9,580 nt of DNA from an uncultured Eubacterium sp. (GCA_947573465.1 CANPET010000053.1:1-9580), one strand, 5' to 3'. Shown: positions 1 through 6,842, counted from the stretch's first letter. Notes: generated by a model not told the origin, from the sequence alone. A program made the numbers and translations.

Positions 1-428
1 AAGATGGTTTATTAGAAAGTAAAATGGAAATTTCAGTAGAAACCAAAGAGCTTAGTGTTATGACAGATGGGAAGTGGTTGGAATTTATTTTGAATCAGAT
101 TATTAGCAACAGTATGAAATATAAAAGAGAAGATGTCGCATCTGTTATTAAGATAGAGGCAGAGGAGCGAGAGGACAGTGTTTCTCTTAGTGTTTATGAT
201 AATGGAATAGGAATACCGAAAAAGGATATTTCAAATGTGTTTAAAAAGACCTTTACAGGAGAGAATGGAAGAAAGGGAGCTAAGTCTACAGGCATGGGGC
301 TGTATATTGTCAGAAAATTGTGTACAAGATTAGGACATAAAATAGAAATTGAATCAGAGGAAAGTCAATGGACAAAGGTTCGCATCATATTTGGAAAGAA
401 TGATTATTATAGAATGAAAAATTCATAA
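1..428 (+). CDS. BceS-like sensor histidine kinase, C-terminal part (5' end outside window)
   Basis: This is the ATP-binding (HATPase_c) end of an intramembrane-sensing histidine kinase of the BceS type. It would phosphorylate a BceR-like response regulator when the partner BceAB transporter meets a peptide antibiotic. The frame is open from base 3, giving 141 visible residues; the internal ATG at 24 is not the true start. An N-box (NQIISNSMKYK) comes first, then a G1 box (DNGIGIP), the BceS-typical TGENGRKGAKSTGMGLY stretch with the G2 box, and a final IEIESEE strand. The phospho-accepting histidine, the two membrane helices and the response regulator gene must lie upstream of the window. 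The bceAB-like genes follow after a 155-bp gap, the usual order of such modules. The family call is firm; the inducing compound cannot be told. Confidence 0.93.
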   Translation, partial: DGLLESKMEISVETKELSVMTDGKWLEFILNQIISNSMKYKREDVASVIKIEAEEREDSVSLSVYDNGIGIPKKDISNVFKKTFTGENGRKGAKSTGMGLYIVRKLCTRLGHKIEIESEESQWTKVRIIFGKNDYYRMKNS

Positions 429-474
429 ATAGTAAGGTGAAAAAATTTATGATTGGGAGGAATGAAAGGTAATC

Positions 475-488
475 TTACAAAACTGTAA
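475..488 (+). promoter_or_regulatory. Predicted BceR-type operator (TTACA-N4-TGTAA)
   Basis: A perfect 5-bp inverted repeat, TTACA (475-479) and TGTAA (484-488), is separated by AAAC. The arrangement matches the TNACA-N4-TGTAA motif described for BceR-like regulators upstream of bceAB-type transporter genes. It lies 96 bp upstream of the bceA-like ATG and upstream of the likely -35, as expected for an activator site. That the regulator partnered with the kinase at 1-428 binds here is inferred. Confidence 0.8.
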
Positions 489-511
489 TATTTCGTAATA
501 TTAAAATTACG
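485..511 (+). promoter_or_regulatory. Second regulator-site candidate: direct repeat plus inverted repeat
   Basis: GTAATATT occurs at 485-492 and again at 495-502, an offset of exactly 10 bp, about one helical turn. The second copy sits in an inverted repeat, CGTAAT (494-499) and ATTACG (506-511), with a 6-bp spacer. Together with the TTACA-N4-TGTAA box this suggests two regulator dimers on the same DNA face just upstream of the promoter. The repeats are plain in the sequence; their role is inferred. Confidence 0.45.
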
Positions 512-537
512 ACAAAAAAGAGACTTTGTTTTAACAT
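509..537 (+). promoter_or_regulatory. Candidate promoter of the bceAB-like operon
   Basis: ACGACA (509-514) has 4 of 6 matches to the -35 consensus and TAACAT (532-537) has 4 of 6 to the -10, with a 17-bp spacer. A weak promoter next to an activator site would fit a response-regulator-dependent gene. An alternative -10, TAGTAT at 537-542, lacks a well-spaced -35. The assignment is tentative. Confidence 0.4.
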
Positions 538-583
538 AGTATTTGCCAGAAGGGTAACACAGGTTATAAAAGGAGTTGATACT

Positions 584-1351
584 ATGGAAAATATTTTGAA
601 AATCGAGAGAATTGAAAAGTATTATGGAAACAAATCCAGTCTTACAAAGGCGATTAATGATATTTCCTTTGAAGTAGATAAAGGGGAATTTGTTGCTATA
701 ATGGGAGCTTCCGGGTCAGGAAAAACAACATTGTTAAATTGTATTTCAACAATTGACAAGGTAACAGCAGGTAATATTTATGTTGGCGGACAGAATATTA
801 CAAAATTAAAATCAAAAGCATTAAATAGATTCAGAAGAGAAGAATTAGGATTTATTTTTCAGGATTTTAATTTGTTGGATACACTGACAGCATATGAAAA
901 TATTGCATTGGCATTGTCTATACAAAACGTAAGTGCAGGTGAAATTGACAGCCGAATCAGAAAGGTTGCGTATGATTTGGATATCGAAAGTGTGTTGAGA
1001 AAATATCCGTATCAGATGTCCGGAGGACAGAAGCAGAGAGTGGCAAGTGCAAGAGCCATTATTACCAATCCGAAACTGGTTCTGGCAGATGAGCCGACAG
1101 GAGCATTGGATTCTAAATCAGCCAAGATGCTGTTAGAAAGATTTCATTATCTGAACAGAGATTTAATGGCAACAATACTTATGGTAACTCATGACGCGTT
1201 TACAGCAAGTTATGCTTCCAGAGTTATTTTCATCAAGGATGGCAAAGTTTTTAATGAACTTCTCAGAGCAGGCAGAAGAAGAAAAGAATTTTTTGATGAA
1301 ATTATTGATGTTGTTACAATGCTTGGTGGAGATTTAAACGATGCTCTTTAA
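584..1351 (+). CDS. BceA-like ABC transporter ATP-binding protein
   Basis: This 255-residue cytoplasmic ATPase would power the BceB-like permease encoded next, in a Bce-type module that confers resistance to cell-wall-active peptides and also signals to the BceS-like kinase. The domain is complete: Walker A GASGSGKTT (about 41-49), Q-loop with FQD near 92-94, signature MSGGQ (145-149), Walker B LVLADE (165-170) followed by the PTGALDS D-loop of the MacB/LolD/BceA group, and switch histidine in VTHD (near 203). A C-terminal tail (IKDGKVF...MLGGDLNDAL) is typical of BceA. The ATG at 584 has an AGGAG at 571-575 with an 8-base spacer. The last 11 bases overlap the permease gene, which suggests translational coupling. 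Expression is probably controlled by the operator at 475-488. Confidence 0.95.
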   Translation: MENILKIERIEKYYGNKSSLTKAINDISFEVDKGEFVAIMGASGSGKTTLLNCISTIDKVTAGNIYVGGQNITKLKSKALNRFRREELGFIFQDFNLLDTLTAYENIALALSIQNVSAGEIDSRIRKVAYDLDIESVLRKYPYQMSGGQKQRVASARAIITNPKLVLADEPTGALDSKSAKMLLERFHYLNRDLMATILMVTHDAFTASYASRVIFIKDGKVFNELLRAGRRRKEFFDEIIDVVTMLGGDLNDAL

Positions 1352-3383
1352 ATTATCTGCAAAAAATATAACAAAGAGTATTAAAGATTATGCCATCTAT
1401 TTCTTTACTCTTGTATTAGGTGTTGCAATATTTTATGTATTTAATGCGATAGAATCTCAGTCGGTTATGCTGCAGGTATCAGAAAATACAGCAGAGATTA
1501 TAGAGCTGATGACAAATATGTTGTCAGGAGTAAGTGTGTTTGTATCATTTATTTTGGGATTTTTAATTATTTATGCATCAAGATTTCTTATTAAAAGAAG
1601 GAACAGGGAGTTTGGAATTTATCTGACTCTTGGAATGGGAAAAAGAAAGATTTCATTGATTTTGTTTTTTGAAACATTAATTATCGGAGTTGCATCTTTA
1701 GCGATTGGTCTTGCGATTGGTATTGGATTGTCGCAGATTATGAGTGTGCTGGTAGCCAATATGTTTGATGCTGATATGACAAAATTTCAGTTTGTTTTTT
1801 CGAATAGTGCCTGTGTAAAAACTTTAATCTATTTTGGTATTATGTACTTATTTGTAATGCTCTTTAATACGGTAATTATTGGAAAATGCAAATTAATTGA
1901 TTTAATTCATTCAGGGAAAAAGGTTGAAAAAATAAAAATGAAAAATCCGGTTATCTGTATTTTGGTATTTGCAATATCAGCAGCAATGATTGGATATGGA
2001 TATTATATGGTAACAGGCGGCCTTACGGTAATGGATGACAGCACAGAGATTTATAAGGCAATCGCTTTAGGAGCTGTAGGAACATTTCTTTTATTCTGGT
2101 CTCTGTCAGGGCTGGTACTGAAAATTGTAATGTCAATGAAAAAGGTGTATTACAAAGAATTGAACAGTTTTACGTTAAGACAGGTAAGCAGCAAAATCAA
2201 TACTGCAGTGATTCAATTGACACTGATATGTCTGATGTTGTTTGTGACAATCTGTGTATTATCCAGTGCGTTGTCAATTAAAAATTCAATGTCTGCGAAT
2301 TTAAGGGATTTGGCACCGATGGATATTCAACTTATGAAATGGATAGACAATGAATCACAAAACAAAAAGATTATAAAAGATACAGAAAAGACGATTTTCC
2401 AGACTTTGGAGGAAAGTGGTTTTGATACAAAAGGGAACTTCAAAGATGTTGTAAACTATACTGTTTATCGTGATAAAAAATTTACTTTGAAAGTTACATT
2501 AGGAGATATGGTAGATGAATTAATGAAGCAATATAGGTTTTTACAATATGCTCCCAAAGAAGATATTGTAAAGATAAGTGATTATAATAAAATTGCAAAG
2601 CAGTATGGACATGAAACATTTACATTGAAAGATGATGAATACATGGTTATAGGGGATTTTGAATCAATGGTTGAAGTTCGAAACGAGGTTTTAAAAAATG
2701 GACAGACCATTGAATTAAAGGGGAAAACTTATAAACCTAAATATAGGGAGTGTAAAAATGGATTTATTGAAATGAGCGGAAACCCTGCAACTTCCGGTAT
2801 CTTTATTGTTCCAGACAACGTAGTGGAAGAATTGGATGTGCATATGACAGGAACCATTGCAAATTATAAAGCCGGTTCTAAAGAGGAACGTTATGCAGTT
2901 GAGAAAAAGTTAGATAAAGTGATAGAAAGTAGATGGAATAAGACAAGTCTGATATCCAGCAATTCTAAAATTGACATTGCGGAAGCAACTACCGGATTAG
3001 GTGCATTAGTGACTTTTATAGGACTTTATCTTGGAATTATCTTTTTGATGGCTAGTGCAGCAGTTCTGGCATTAAAAGAATTATCTGAGGCTACCGATAA
3101 TAGAGAGCGTTATATGATATTAAAACGATTAGGAGCGGATGACAAGATGGTAAATAGGGCATTGTTCAGACAGGTTGGAATATTCTTTATGTTTCCACTG
3201 GTGATTGCCATCGTTCATTCTGTGGTTGGGTTGAAATTCTGTACGTATATTTTAGAAGCATTCGGAAAAGGTGGTTTATTACCATCGATTATTATGACTG
3301 TAATCTTTATCGTAGTAATATATGGTGGATATTTCCTGATAACATATTTATGTAGCAAAAATATTATTCGGGAGAAAAGGTAA
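1341..3383 (+). CDS. BceB-like ABC transporter permease (FtsX domain)
   Basis: This 680-residue membrane protein is the permease of the Bce-type module. Hydrophobic segments fit the BceB ten-helix plan: about 17-37, 60-83, 102-133, 158-182, 202-224, 238-264 and 288-312, then a large hydrophilic extracellular domain (about 315-550), then three closing helices. That domain is the hallmark of peptide sensing in this family and differs between transporters of different specificity. The final three helices include the FtsX-type segment with the RYMILKRLGAD coupling-helix region. The start overlaps the end of the ATPase gene by 11 bp. Length and layout are as usual for the family, with no sign of damage. 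By family, it binds or releases targets such as bacitracin, lantibiotics or lipid-intermediate complexes; the actual substrate is unknown. Confidence 0.94.
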   Translation: MLFKLSAKNITKSIKDYAIYFFTLVLGVAIFYVFNAIESQSVMLQVSENTAEIIELMTNMLSGVSVFVSFILGFLIIYASRFLIKRRNREFGIYLTLGMGKRKISLILFFETLIIGVASLAIGLAIGIGLSQIMSVLVANMFDADMTKFQFVFSNSACVKTLIYFGIMYLFVMLFNTVIIGKCKLIDLIHSGKKVEKIKMKNPVICILVFAISAAMIGYGYYMVTGGLTVMDDSTEIYKAIALGAVGTFLLFWSLSGLVLKIVMSMKKVYYKELNSFTLRQVSSKINTAVIQLTLICLMLFVTICVLSSALSIKNSMSANLRDLAPMDIQLMKWIDNESQNKKIIKDTEKTIFQTLEESGFDTKGNFKDVVNYTVYRDKKFTLKVTLGDMVDELMKQYRFLQYAPKEDIVKISDYNKIAKQYGHETFTLKDDEYMVIGDFESMVEVRNEVLKNGQTIELKGKTYKPKYRECKNGFIEMSGNPATSGIFIVPDNVVEELDVHMTGTIANYKAGSKEERYAVEKKLDKVIESRWNKTSLISSNSKIDIAEATTGLGALVTFIGLYLGIIFLMASAAVLALKELSEATDNRERYMILKRLGADDKMVNRALFRQVGIFFMFPLVIAIVHSVVGLKFCTYILEAFGKGGLLPSIIMTVIFIVVIYGGYFLITYLCSKNIIREKR

Positions 3384-3447
3384 TAAAAATGAAATAAAAT
3401 TAGTATTTCTTACGTTACATTTATATAAAAGGAAGGAGAGAAATGCT

Positions 3448-4380
3448 ATGAAGAAAATATTTTCAAATATTTTGCTAGTGGTTATTTTAGTTTTAGCAGC
3501 TAGTGTGGGAGGGATTAACACAATAAAAGCGGATACAGGAGACATACCTTTGGACAAAAAACACTTTCCAGATTCTAATTTGAGAATGATATTAAGTCGG
3601 AAGGTGGATAGAAACGATGACGGAATCTTGCAGAAATCAGAAATCAAGAGAGTAACGCATCTTTCAGTTTATGCTCCTGTAGATAAAAAAGAAAATACTG
3701 ATGTAGTGATTAATATAAAAGGTTTAGGTTATTTAAAAAATCTTGAAAAAATTACAATCAGAGGTGAGGTAAAATTTCCGAATAATTTTAAATTTAGTAA
3801 GTTTAAAAAATTGAAAAAATTTCGGTGGGACACAGGAAAGTTATGTAATGGTACATTGGATTTGTCGGGCGCGAAAAATCTTGAGAATGTTTTAATCAAT
3901 GCAGATATCAAAAAATATAAGTTTGGCAAATTAAAGAAGCTTAAAAAAGTCTGCTTGGGCTGTAACAGCCAAAGAGCGGGAAAATTGGATTTGTCACAAG
4001 TAACAAATTTGCAGGATTTGACGATATTTGGAGTTGAATTAAAAAACATAAAACTAGGAAATCAAAAGAAATTAAAAAATATTGGTATATATCATGTCAA
4101 GTTTCTGAAAGAACTTGATTTGACACAAATGGAAGAACTTAAGAATTTATCAGTTGAGAAGTGCAGCAATCTTAAATTTATAAAATTCAACAAGGCAGCC
4201 AAATTGAAAAGTATATCTATATTCGATTGCAATAAACTTAGGTCTTTAATATTGCAAAAGTCAGGAAATATAAAAAGCATGTGGATATGTGGCTGCAAGA
4301 GTCTCAAAACAATTGATTTGAGAAACATTAGTGTTGAGGAGCTGGTATATGATAAAACATATACTAAGGAGATAAAATGA
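3448..4380 (+). CDS. Secreted leucine-rich-repeat protein with an EF-hand-like loop
   Basis: The 310-residue product begins with a classical signal peptide: lysines at 2-3, a hydrophobic core and a likely cut after residue 28 (IKA|D). A short N-terminal block (IPLDKKHFPDSNLR) is common in Clostridia surface LRR proteins. A 12-residue calcium-loop pattern follows at 54-65, with D54, N56, D58, G59, L61 and E65 all fitting an EF-hand. From about residue 85 come leucine-rich repeats; the last three are regular 22-residue units, each with a cysteine at about the same place. No sortase motif, cell-wall-binding repeat or C-terminal membrane anchor is seen, so it is probably secreted or held by charge; it is very lysine rich. 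It starts 64 bp after the bceB-like gene, with GGAAGGAG at 3431-3438; the ATG at 3443 reads into a stop at once. Its function is unknown. A role beside the Bce module is only a guess from position. Confidence 0.82.
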   Translation: MKKIFSNILLVVILVLAASVGGINTIKADTGDIPLDKKHFPDSNLRMILSRKVDRNDDGILQKSEIKRVTHLSVYAPVDKKENTDVVINIKGLGYLKNLEKITIRGEVKFPNNFKFSKFKKLKKFRWDTGKLCNGTLDLSGAKNLENVLINADIKKYKFGKLKKLKKVCLGCNSQRAGKLDLSQVTNLQDLTIFGVELKNIKLGNQKKLKNIGIYHVKFLKELDLTQMEELKNLSVEKCSNLKFIKFNKAAKLKSISIFDCNKLRSLILQKSGNIKSMWICGCKSLKTIDLRNISVEELVYDKTYTKEIK

Positions 4381-4699
4381 TATCATAAATATCATCAAAG
4401 TTGATTTTCGTATTCACGATTTGCATTATTCTTTTATTTTCATCAATTTGCGCCACCATACCGGTTATTTTAAGATAATTTTCATTATCATAATAAACGA
4501 TGGTGGCGATTTTTCCACGCTTAATTGCATGCATTTTTCTATCTAATTCTGCAGCACTGTCTTCTGACAATTCAATTTTCGGCACGATAATTTTTTCTTT
4601 CTCTTTTAAGGCATCTTCCAGACCTTTTAGTGCAGAAAAAGGCATAAATTGTTTGGCGCGATCCGCCGTTGACATTTTATGTTTTGGTTTTTCAGCCAT
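4364..4699 (-). CDS. YolD-like family protein
   Basis: This 111-residue protein has the YolD signature RAKQFMPFSALKG (about 14-26) and a C-terminal half rich in beta strands. YolD-like proteins usually sit next to UvrX/YqjW-type Y-family polymerases and are thought to be partners in translesion synthesis, like UmuD to UmuC but unrelated in sequence. Here it follows the polymerase gene on the same strand after 36 bp. The ATG at 4699 is preceded by a GGGGGAA ribosome binding site (4711-4705). Its last 17 bases overlap the end of the convergent LRR gene. No active-site residues are recognised. The family call is strong; the biochemical role is known only by association. Confidence 0.88.
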   Translation of the reverse strand: MAEKPKHKMSTADRAKQFMPFSALKGLEDALKEKEKIIVPKIELSEDSAAELDRKMHAIKRGKIATIVYYDNENYLKITGMVAQIDENKRIMQIVNTKINFDDIYDIILSP

Positions 4700-4735
4700 G
4701 AATGTTCCCCCATATTATTAAGTTTGTATAATCAC

Positions 4736-6001
4736 TTATTCACCGCTTTTGTGTCCTCCAATTTGTTTGTTTCGTTCTATTGTCATAGCATTTTCTTGGA
4801 GATTCATACCTTTTAAAACAGCATTTTTTCCATATTTATTCTTGATGTCCAAGACAGCTTTTTGCAGTTGACGATTTTTTTCTAGTTTTTCAATATCAAC
4901 AAAAAAAGGGTATTGAAGATATTCTTCAGGTTTTACATTATTGCATGTAATATTGATTCTTCTGATAGAAAGATTAGGATTGACAATATCCTCATATAAA
5001 CTGGACAGAGCTGGAATAATGATTAGATCAGAGTTGGTTTCCATATCAAGTGTTTTTGTTCCATGTGTGGGTTTTACATTTAACATATTGGAATATCCGA
5101 TATGCAGAGTGATAGAACCGGTGATCAGATTTTGTGATAATAATTCTAAGCAGATAAGGTCTGCCATTTCCTTGATAATTAATTTTCCATCTTCAAAACT
5201 GTAATCATGCATTAAAACCTGCCCACTTGTAATACTGTGGTTTTGAGGTTTATAACATTTAATATCCTTGATTGTAGTGGGTTCAATTCCCCAGGCATGG
5301 TCAATTAACAGTTCTGCATCAATACCAAAAGCACTGTAAAGTAAATTTTCATCTGCATGGGCAATATCTTTCATCGTATAAATTCCGAGGGAGTGAAGTT
5401 TCTTTGCAATACCATTTCCAACTCTCCAGAAATCTGTGAGAGGGGTATGAGTCCATAAAGAACTGCGATACATATGTTCATCTAGAAAGCCGGTGAAATC
5501 GGGGGAGTGCTTCGCTGTTATGTCAAGAGCAATTTTTGTTAGATAGAGATTGGTACCTGCTCCACAGGAAGCAGGAATTCCTAGAGATTGATAAATATTG
5601 TTCATAATACGTCTGCCAAGGGAAAGGGCATCCGTATGGTATAGAGAAAGATAGTCGGTGACATCTAAAAATGCTTCATCAATGGAGTAGACGTGAATGT
5701 CATCTTTTGAAATATATTGTAAATAAATAGCATAGATTTCAGCAGCATATTCAATATACCTTTTCATACGTGGAGGAGCAACAATATATTGTACATTAGA
5801 AGGAATTTCAAATACACGACAGCGATTGGAGATCCCAAGCTGTTTCATTGCAGGAGTAATAGCGAGGCAAATTGTTTTATCTGTACGTTCCATATCAGCA
5901 ACCACTAAGTTGGTTGTCATGGGATTAAGCCCACGTTCTACACACTCAACAGAGGCATAGAACGATTTTAAATCAATACAAAGATAAAATTTGTCTGACA
6001 C
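4736..6001 (-). CDS. Y-family DNA polymerase (UvrX/YqjW-type, UmuC/DinB superfamily)
   Basis: This 421-residue translesion polymerase would copy past damaged template bases with low fidelity. The palm metal ligand lies in CIDLKSFYASVE, with D10, and Y15 is the likely steric-gate residue that excludes ribonucleotides. The catalytic pair D108-E109 is in YSIDEAFLD. A helix-hairpin-helix region (FWRVGNGIAKKLHSLGIYTMKDIA) follows the palm, then the little-finger domain, and the conserved C-terminal TIERNKQIGGHKSG tail of this Firmicute subgroup. The start codon is GTG at 6001, supported by AAGGAGT (6015-6009) with a 7-base spacer. Neighbours are maf upstream and yolD-like downstream, a typical mutagenesis cassette. 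No GAAC-N4-GTTC-type LexA box is visible in 6002-6090 or 6718-6800, so SOS control is not shown. All catalytic residues are present, so it should be active. Confidence 0.94.
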   Translation of the reverse strand: MSDKFYLCIDLKSFYASVECVERGLNPMTTNLVVADMERTDKTICLAITPAMKQLGISNRCRVFEIPSNVQYIVAPPRMKRYIEYAAEIYAIYLQYISKDDIHVYSIDEAFLDVTDYLSLYHTDALSLGRRIMNNIYQSLGIPASCGAGTNLYLTKIALDITAKHSPDFTGFLDEHMYRSSLWTHTPLTDFWRVGNGIAKKLHSLGIYTMKDIAHADENLLYSAFGIDAELLIDHAWGIEPTTIKDIKCYKPQNHSITSGQVLMHDYSFEDGKLIIKEMADLICLELLSQNLITGSITLHIGYSNMLNVKPTHGTKTLDMETNSDLIIIPALSSLYEDIVNPNLSIRRINITCNNVKPEEYLQYPFFVDIEKLEKNRQLQKAVLDIKNKYGKNAVLKGMNLQENAMTIERNKQIGGHKSGE

Positions 6002-6090
6002 AACAGTTACTCCTTACCTTTCCACCAAAGAGCTTTGCTCTGAGAGGGATTCTCCTTATTTTCTGCTAAAGAGTAACACTATGAGAAACC
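6002..6090 (-). other. maf-polymerase intergenic leader with two TAAGGAG motifs and a small hairpin
   Basis: On the minus strand TAAGGAG occurs at 6058-6052 and again at 6016-6010. Only the second is followed by a usable start codon, the GTG of the polymerase. Between them is a small perfect hairpin, AGAGC-N3-GCTCT (6041-6029), and an overlapping GAGA/TCTC pairing that could compete with it. No U-tract follows, so this is not a standard terminator. No convincing separate promoter was found, which favours cotranscription with maf. Confidence 0.35.
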
Positions 6091-6717
6091 CTACATGCAG
6101 TTTTTCATTTCCTGATATAATCTGGCAATAGGAAGACCTACCACATTGTTATAATCCCCATTTATTTCTTTTACATACACAGCAAATTCTCCCTGAATGC
6201 CATATCCGCCGGCTTTATCATAGCAGTCGCTCGTAGATATATAATGAGTGATTTCGCTAGGTGTCATAGGATATAAAGTGACATTTGTACATTCAGAAAA
6301 AGTTCTATAAGTTTTTTCTTCGGTATTAAAATCATATATGATGATGGTAACACCAGTATAAACTTGATGTGTCTGTCCCTGAATAGAATCAATCATTTCA
6401 TAGGCATCTTCTTTGTCCTTTGGTTTTCCCATAATGTTTCCATTTTTGCTGACCACGGTGTCAGCACCGATAATCATTAAGGATAAATCATCAAATGCCA
6501 TCAATGATAAGTCGATAGATTTTAAAATCATATCCAGTACATTGTCAGCTTTTTGTAATGATAATTCTTCAACAACTTCATTTGGAAGTGTTTTTGTGAT
6601 TTTTTCTTCGATCGTAGACGCAATTACTTCAAATTCATAACCTGCCTGTCTCATCAGTTCGCTGCGTCTGGGCGATTGTGAAGCCAGGATTATCTTGGTT
6701 TTATCTAAATTCATCAT
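6091..6717 (-). CDS. maf: Maf family nucleoside triphosphate pyrophosphatase
   Basis: Maf proteins hydrolyse non-canonical or pyrimidine nucleoside triphosphates to monophosphates and pyrophosphate, cleaning the nucleotide pool; older annotations call them septum formation inhibitors. The motifs are all present: LASQSPRR (11-18), GADTVV with the catalytic Asp at 86, GKPKDKEDAYEMI (97-109), GQTHQVYTGV (114-123) and the YDKAGGYGIQGEFAVYVKEINGDYNNVVGLP block (about 166-196). At 208 residues it is slightly long because of an insert near 62-81, where DLSLM appears twice, 8 residues apart. The start is ATG 6717 or the next codon, ATG 6714; an in-frame stop 9 bases further upstream rules out a longer protein. 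No ribosome binding site precedes it, and a likely promoter places the transcript start at the ATG. It heads the maf-polymerase-yolD set. Confidence 0.93.
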   Translation of the reverse strand: MMNLDKTKIILASQSPRRSELMRQAGYEFEVIASTIEEKITKTLPNEVVEELSLQKADNVLDMILKSIDLSLMAFDDLSLMIIGADTVVSKNGNIMGKPKDKEDAYEMIDSIQGQTHQVYTGVTIIIYDFNTEEKTYRTFSECTNVTLYPMTPSEITHYISTSDCYDKAGGYGIQGEFAVYVKEINGDYNNVVGLPIARLYQEMKNCM

Positions 6718-6751
6718 AAATATATTTTATCAGATAAGGTAGTATTTACAA
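6718..6751 (-). promoter_or_regulatory. Candidate maf promoter giving a leaderless mRNA
   Basis: Read on the minus strand, TTGTAA (6751-6746; 4 of 6 to -35) and TAAAAT (6729-6724; 5 of 6 to -10) are 16 bp apart. Only six bases lie between the -10 and the A of the maf ATG at 6717, so transcription should begin at or within a few bases of the start codon. This fits the lack of a ribosome binding site. The promoter call is inferred from motif fit alone. Confidence 0.55.
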
Positions 6752-6784
6752 TGGCTGCACCTTTGATATTGTGTAAAAATTGAA

Positions 6785-6842
6785 ACAGTGTATTGACAAA
6801 TTGTTTATACTGTATATAATAATATATAAACAGTATAAACAA
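6785..6842 (+). promoter_or_regulatory. Three-half-site operator for the YtrA-type GntR repressor
   Basis: Three alternating half-sites cover the promoter: ACAGTGTA (6785-6792), TATACTGT (6806-6813) and ACAGTATA (6830-6837). The first two form AGTGTA-N13-TATACT, which differs in one base from the AGTGTA-N13-TACACT operator reported for B. subtilis YtrA; the -35 lies inside its spacer. The middle and third half-sites belong to a perfect 12-bp inverted repeat, TTGTTTATACTG (6801-6812) and CAGTATAAACAA (6831-6842), separated by 18 bp that hold the -10. Binding at either pair would block RNA polymerase. That the adjacent regulator binds here and controls its own operon is inferred from family knowledge and position. 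Confidence 0.75.
6793..6820 (+). promoter_or_regulatory. Near-consensus sigma-A promoter of the gntR-ABC operon
   Basis: TTGACA (6793-6798) and TATAAT (6815-6820) both match the consensus perfectly, with a 16-bp spacer one base shorter than ideal. Transcription should start near 6827, about 43 bases before the TTG start codon of the regulator. Such a strong promoter would normally need repression, and the flanking half-sites supply an operator. Confidence 0.85.

Noticed and set aside
423..452. TCATAAAT/ATTTATGA inverted repeat at the end of the kinase gene as a terminator
   Set aside because: The stem is 8 bp, only A-T apart from one pair, with a 14-base loop and no U-tract; such repeats are expected by chance in AT-rich DNA.
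3348..4328. Minus-strand open frames opposite the LRR gene (3348-3647, 3729-4049, 4092-4328)
   Set aside because: They are shadows caused by the lysine- and leucine-rich codons of the LRR gene; none has a ribosome binding site or recognisable domain.
4377..4395. ATGATAT/ATATCAT palindrome as a bidirectional terminator between the LRR and yolD-like genes
   Set aside because: It is a 7-bp AT-rich stem inside the yolD-like coding sequence with no U-tract on either strand.
6052..6058. First TAAGGAG in the maf-polymerase gap as the ribosome binding site of a small leader peptide
   Set aside because: No ATG, GTG or TTG lies 5-12 bases downstream on the minus strand; the first possible start further on gives only three or four codons.
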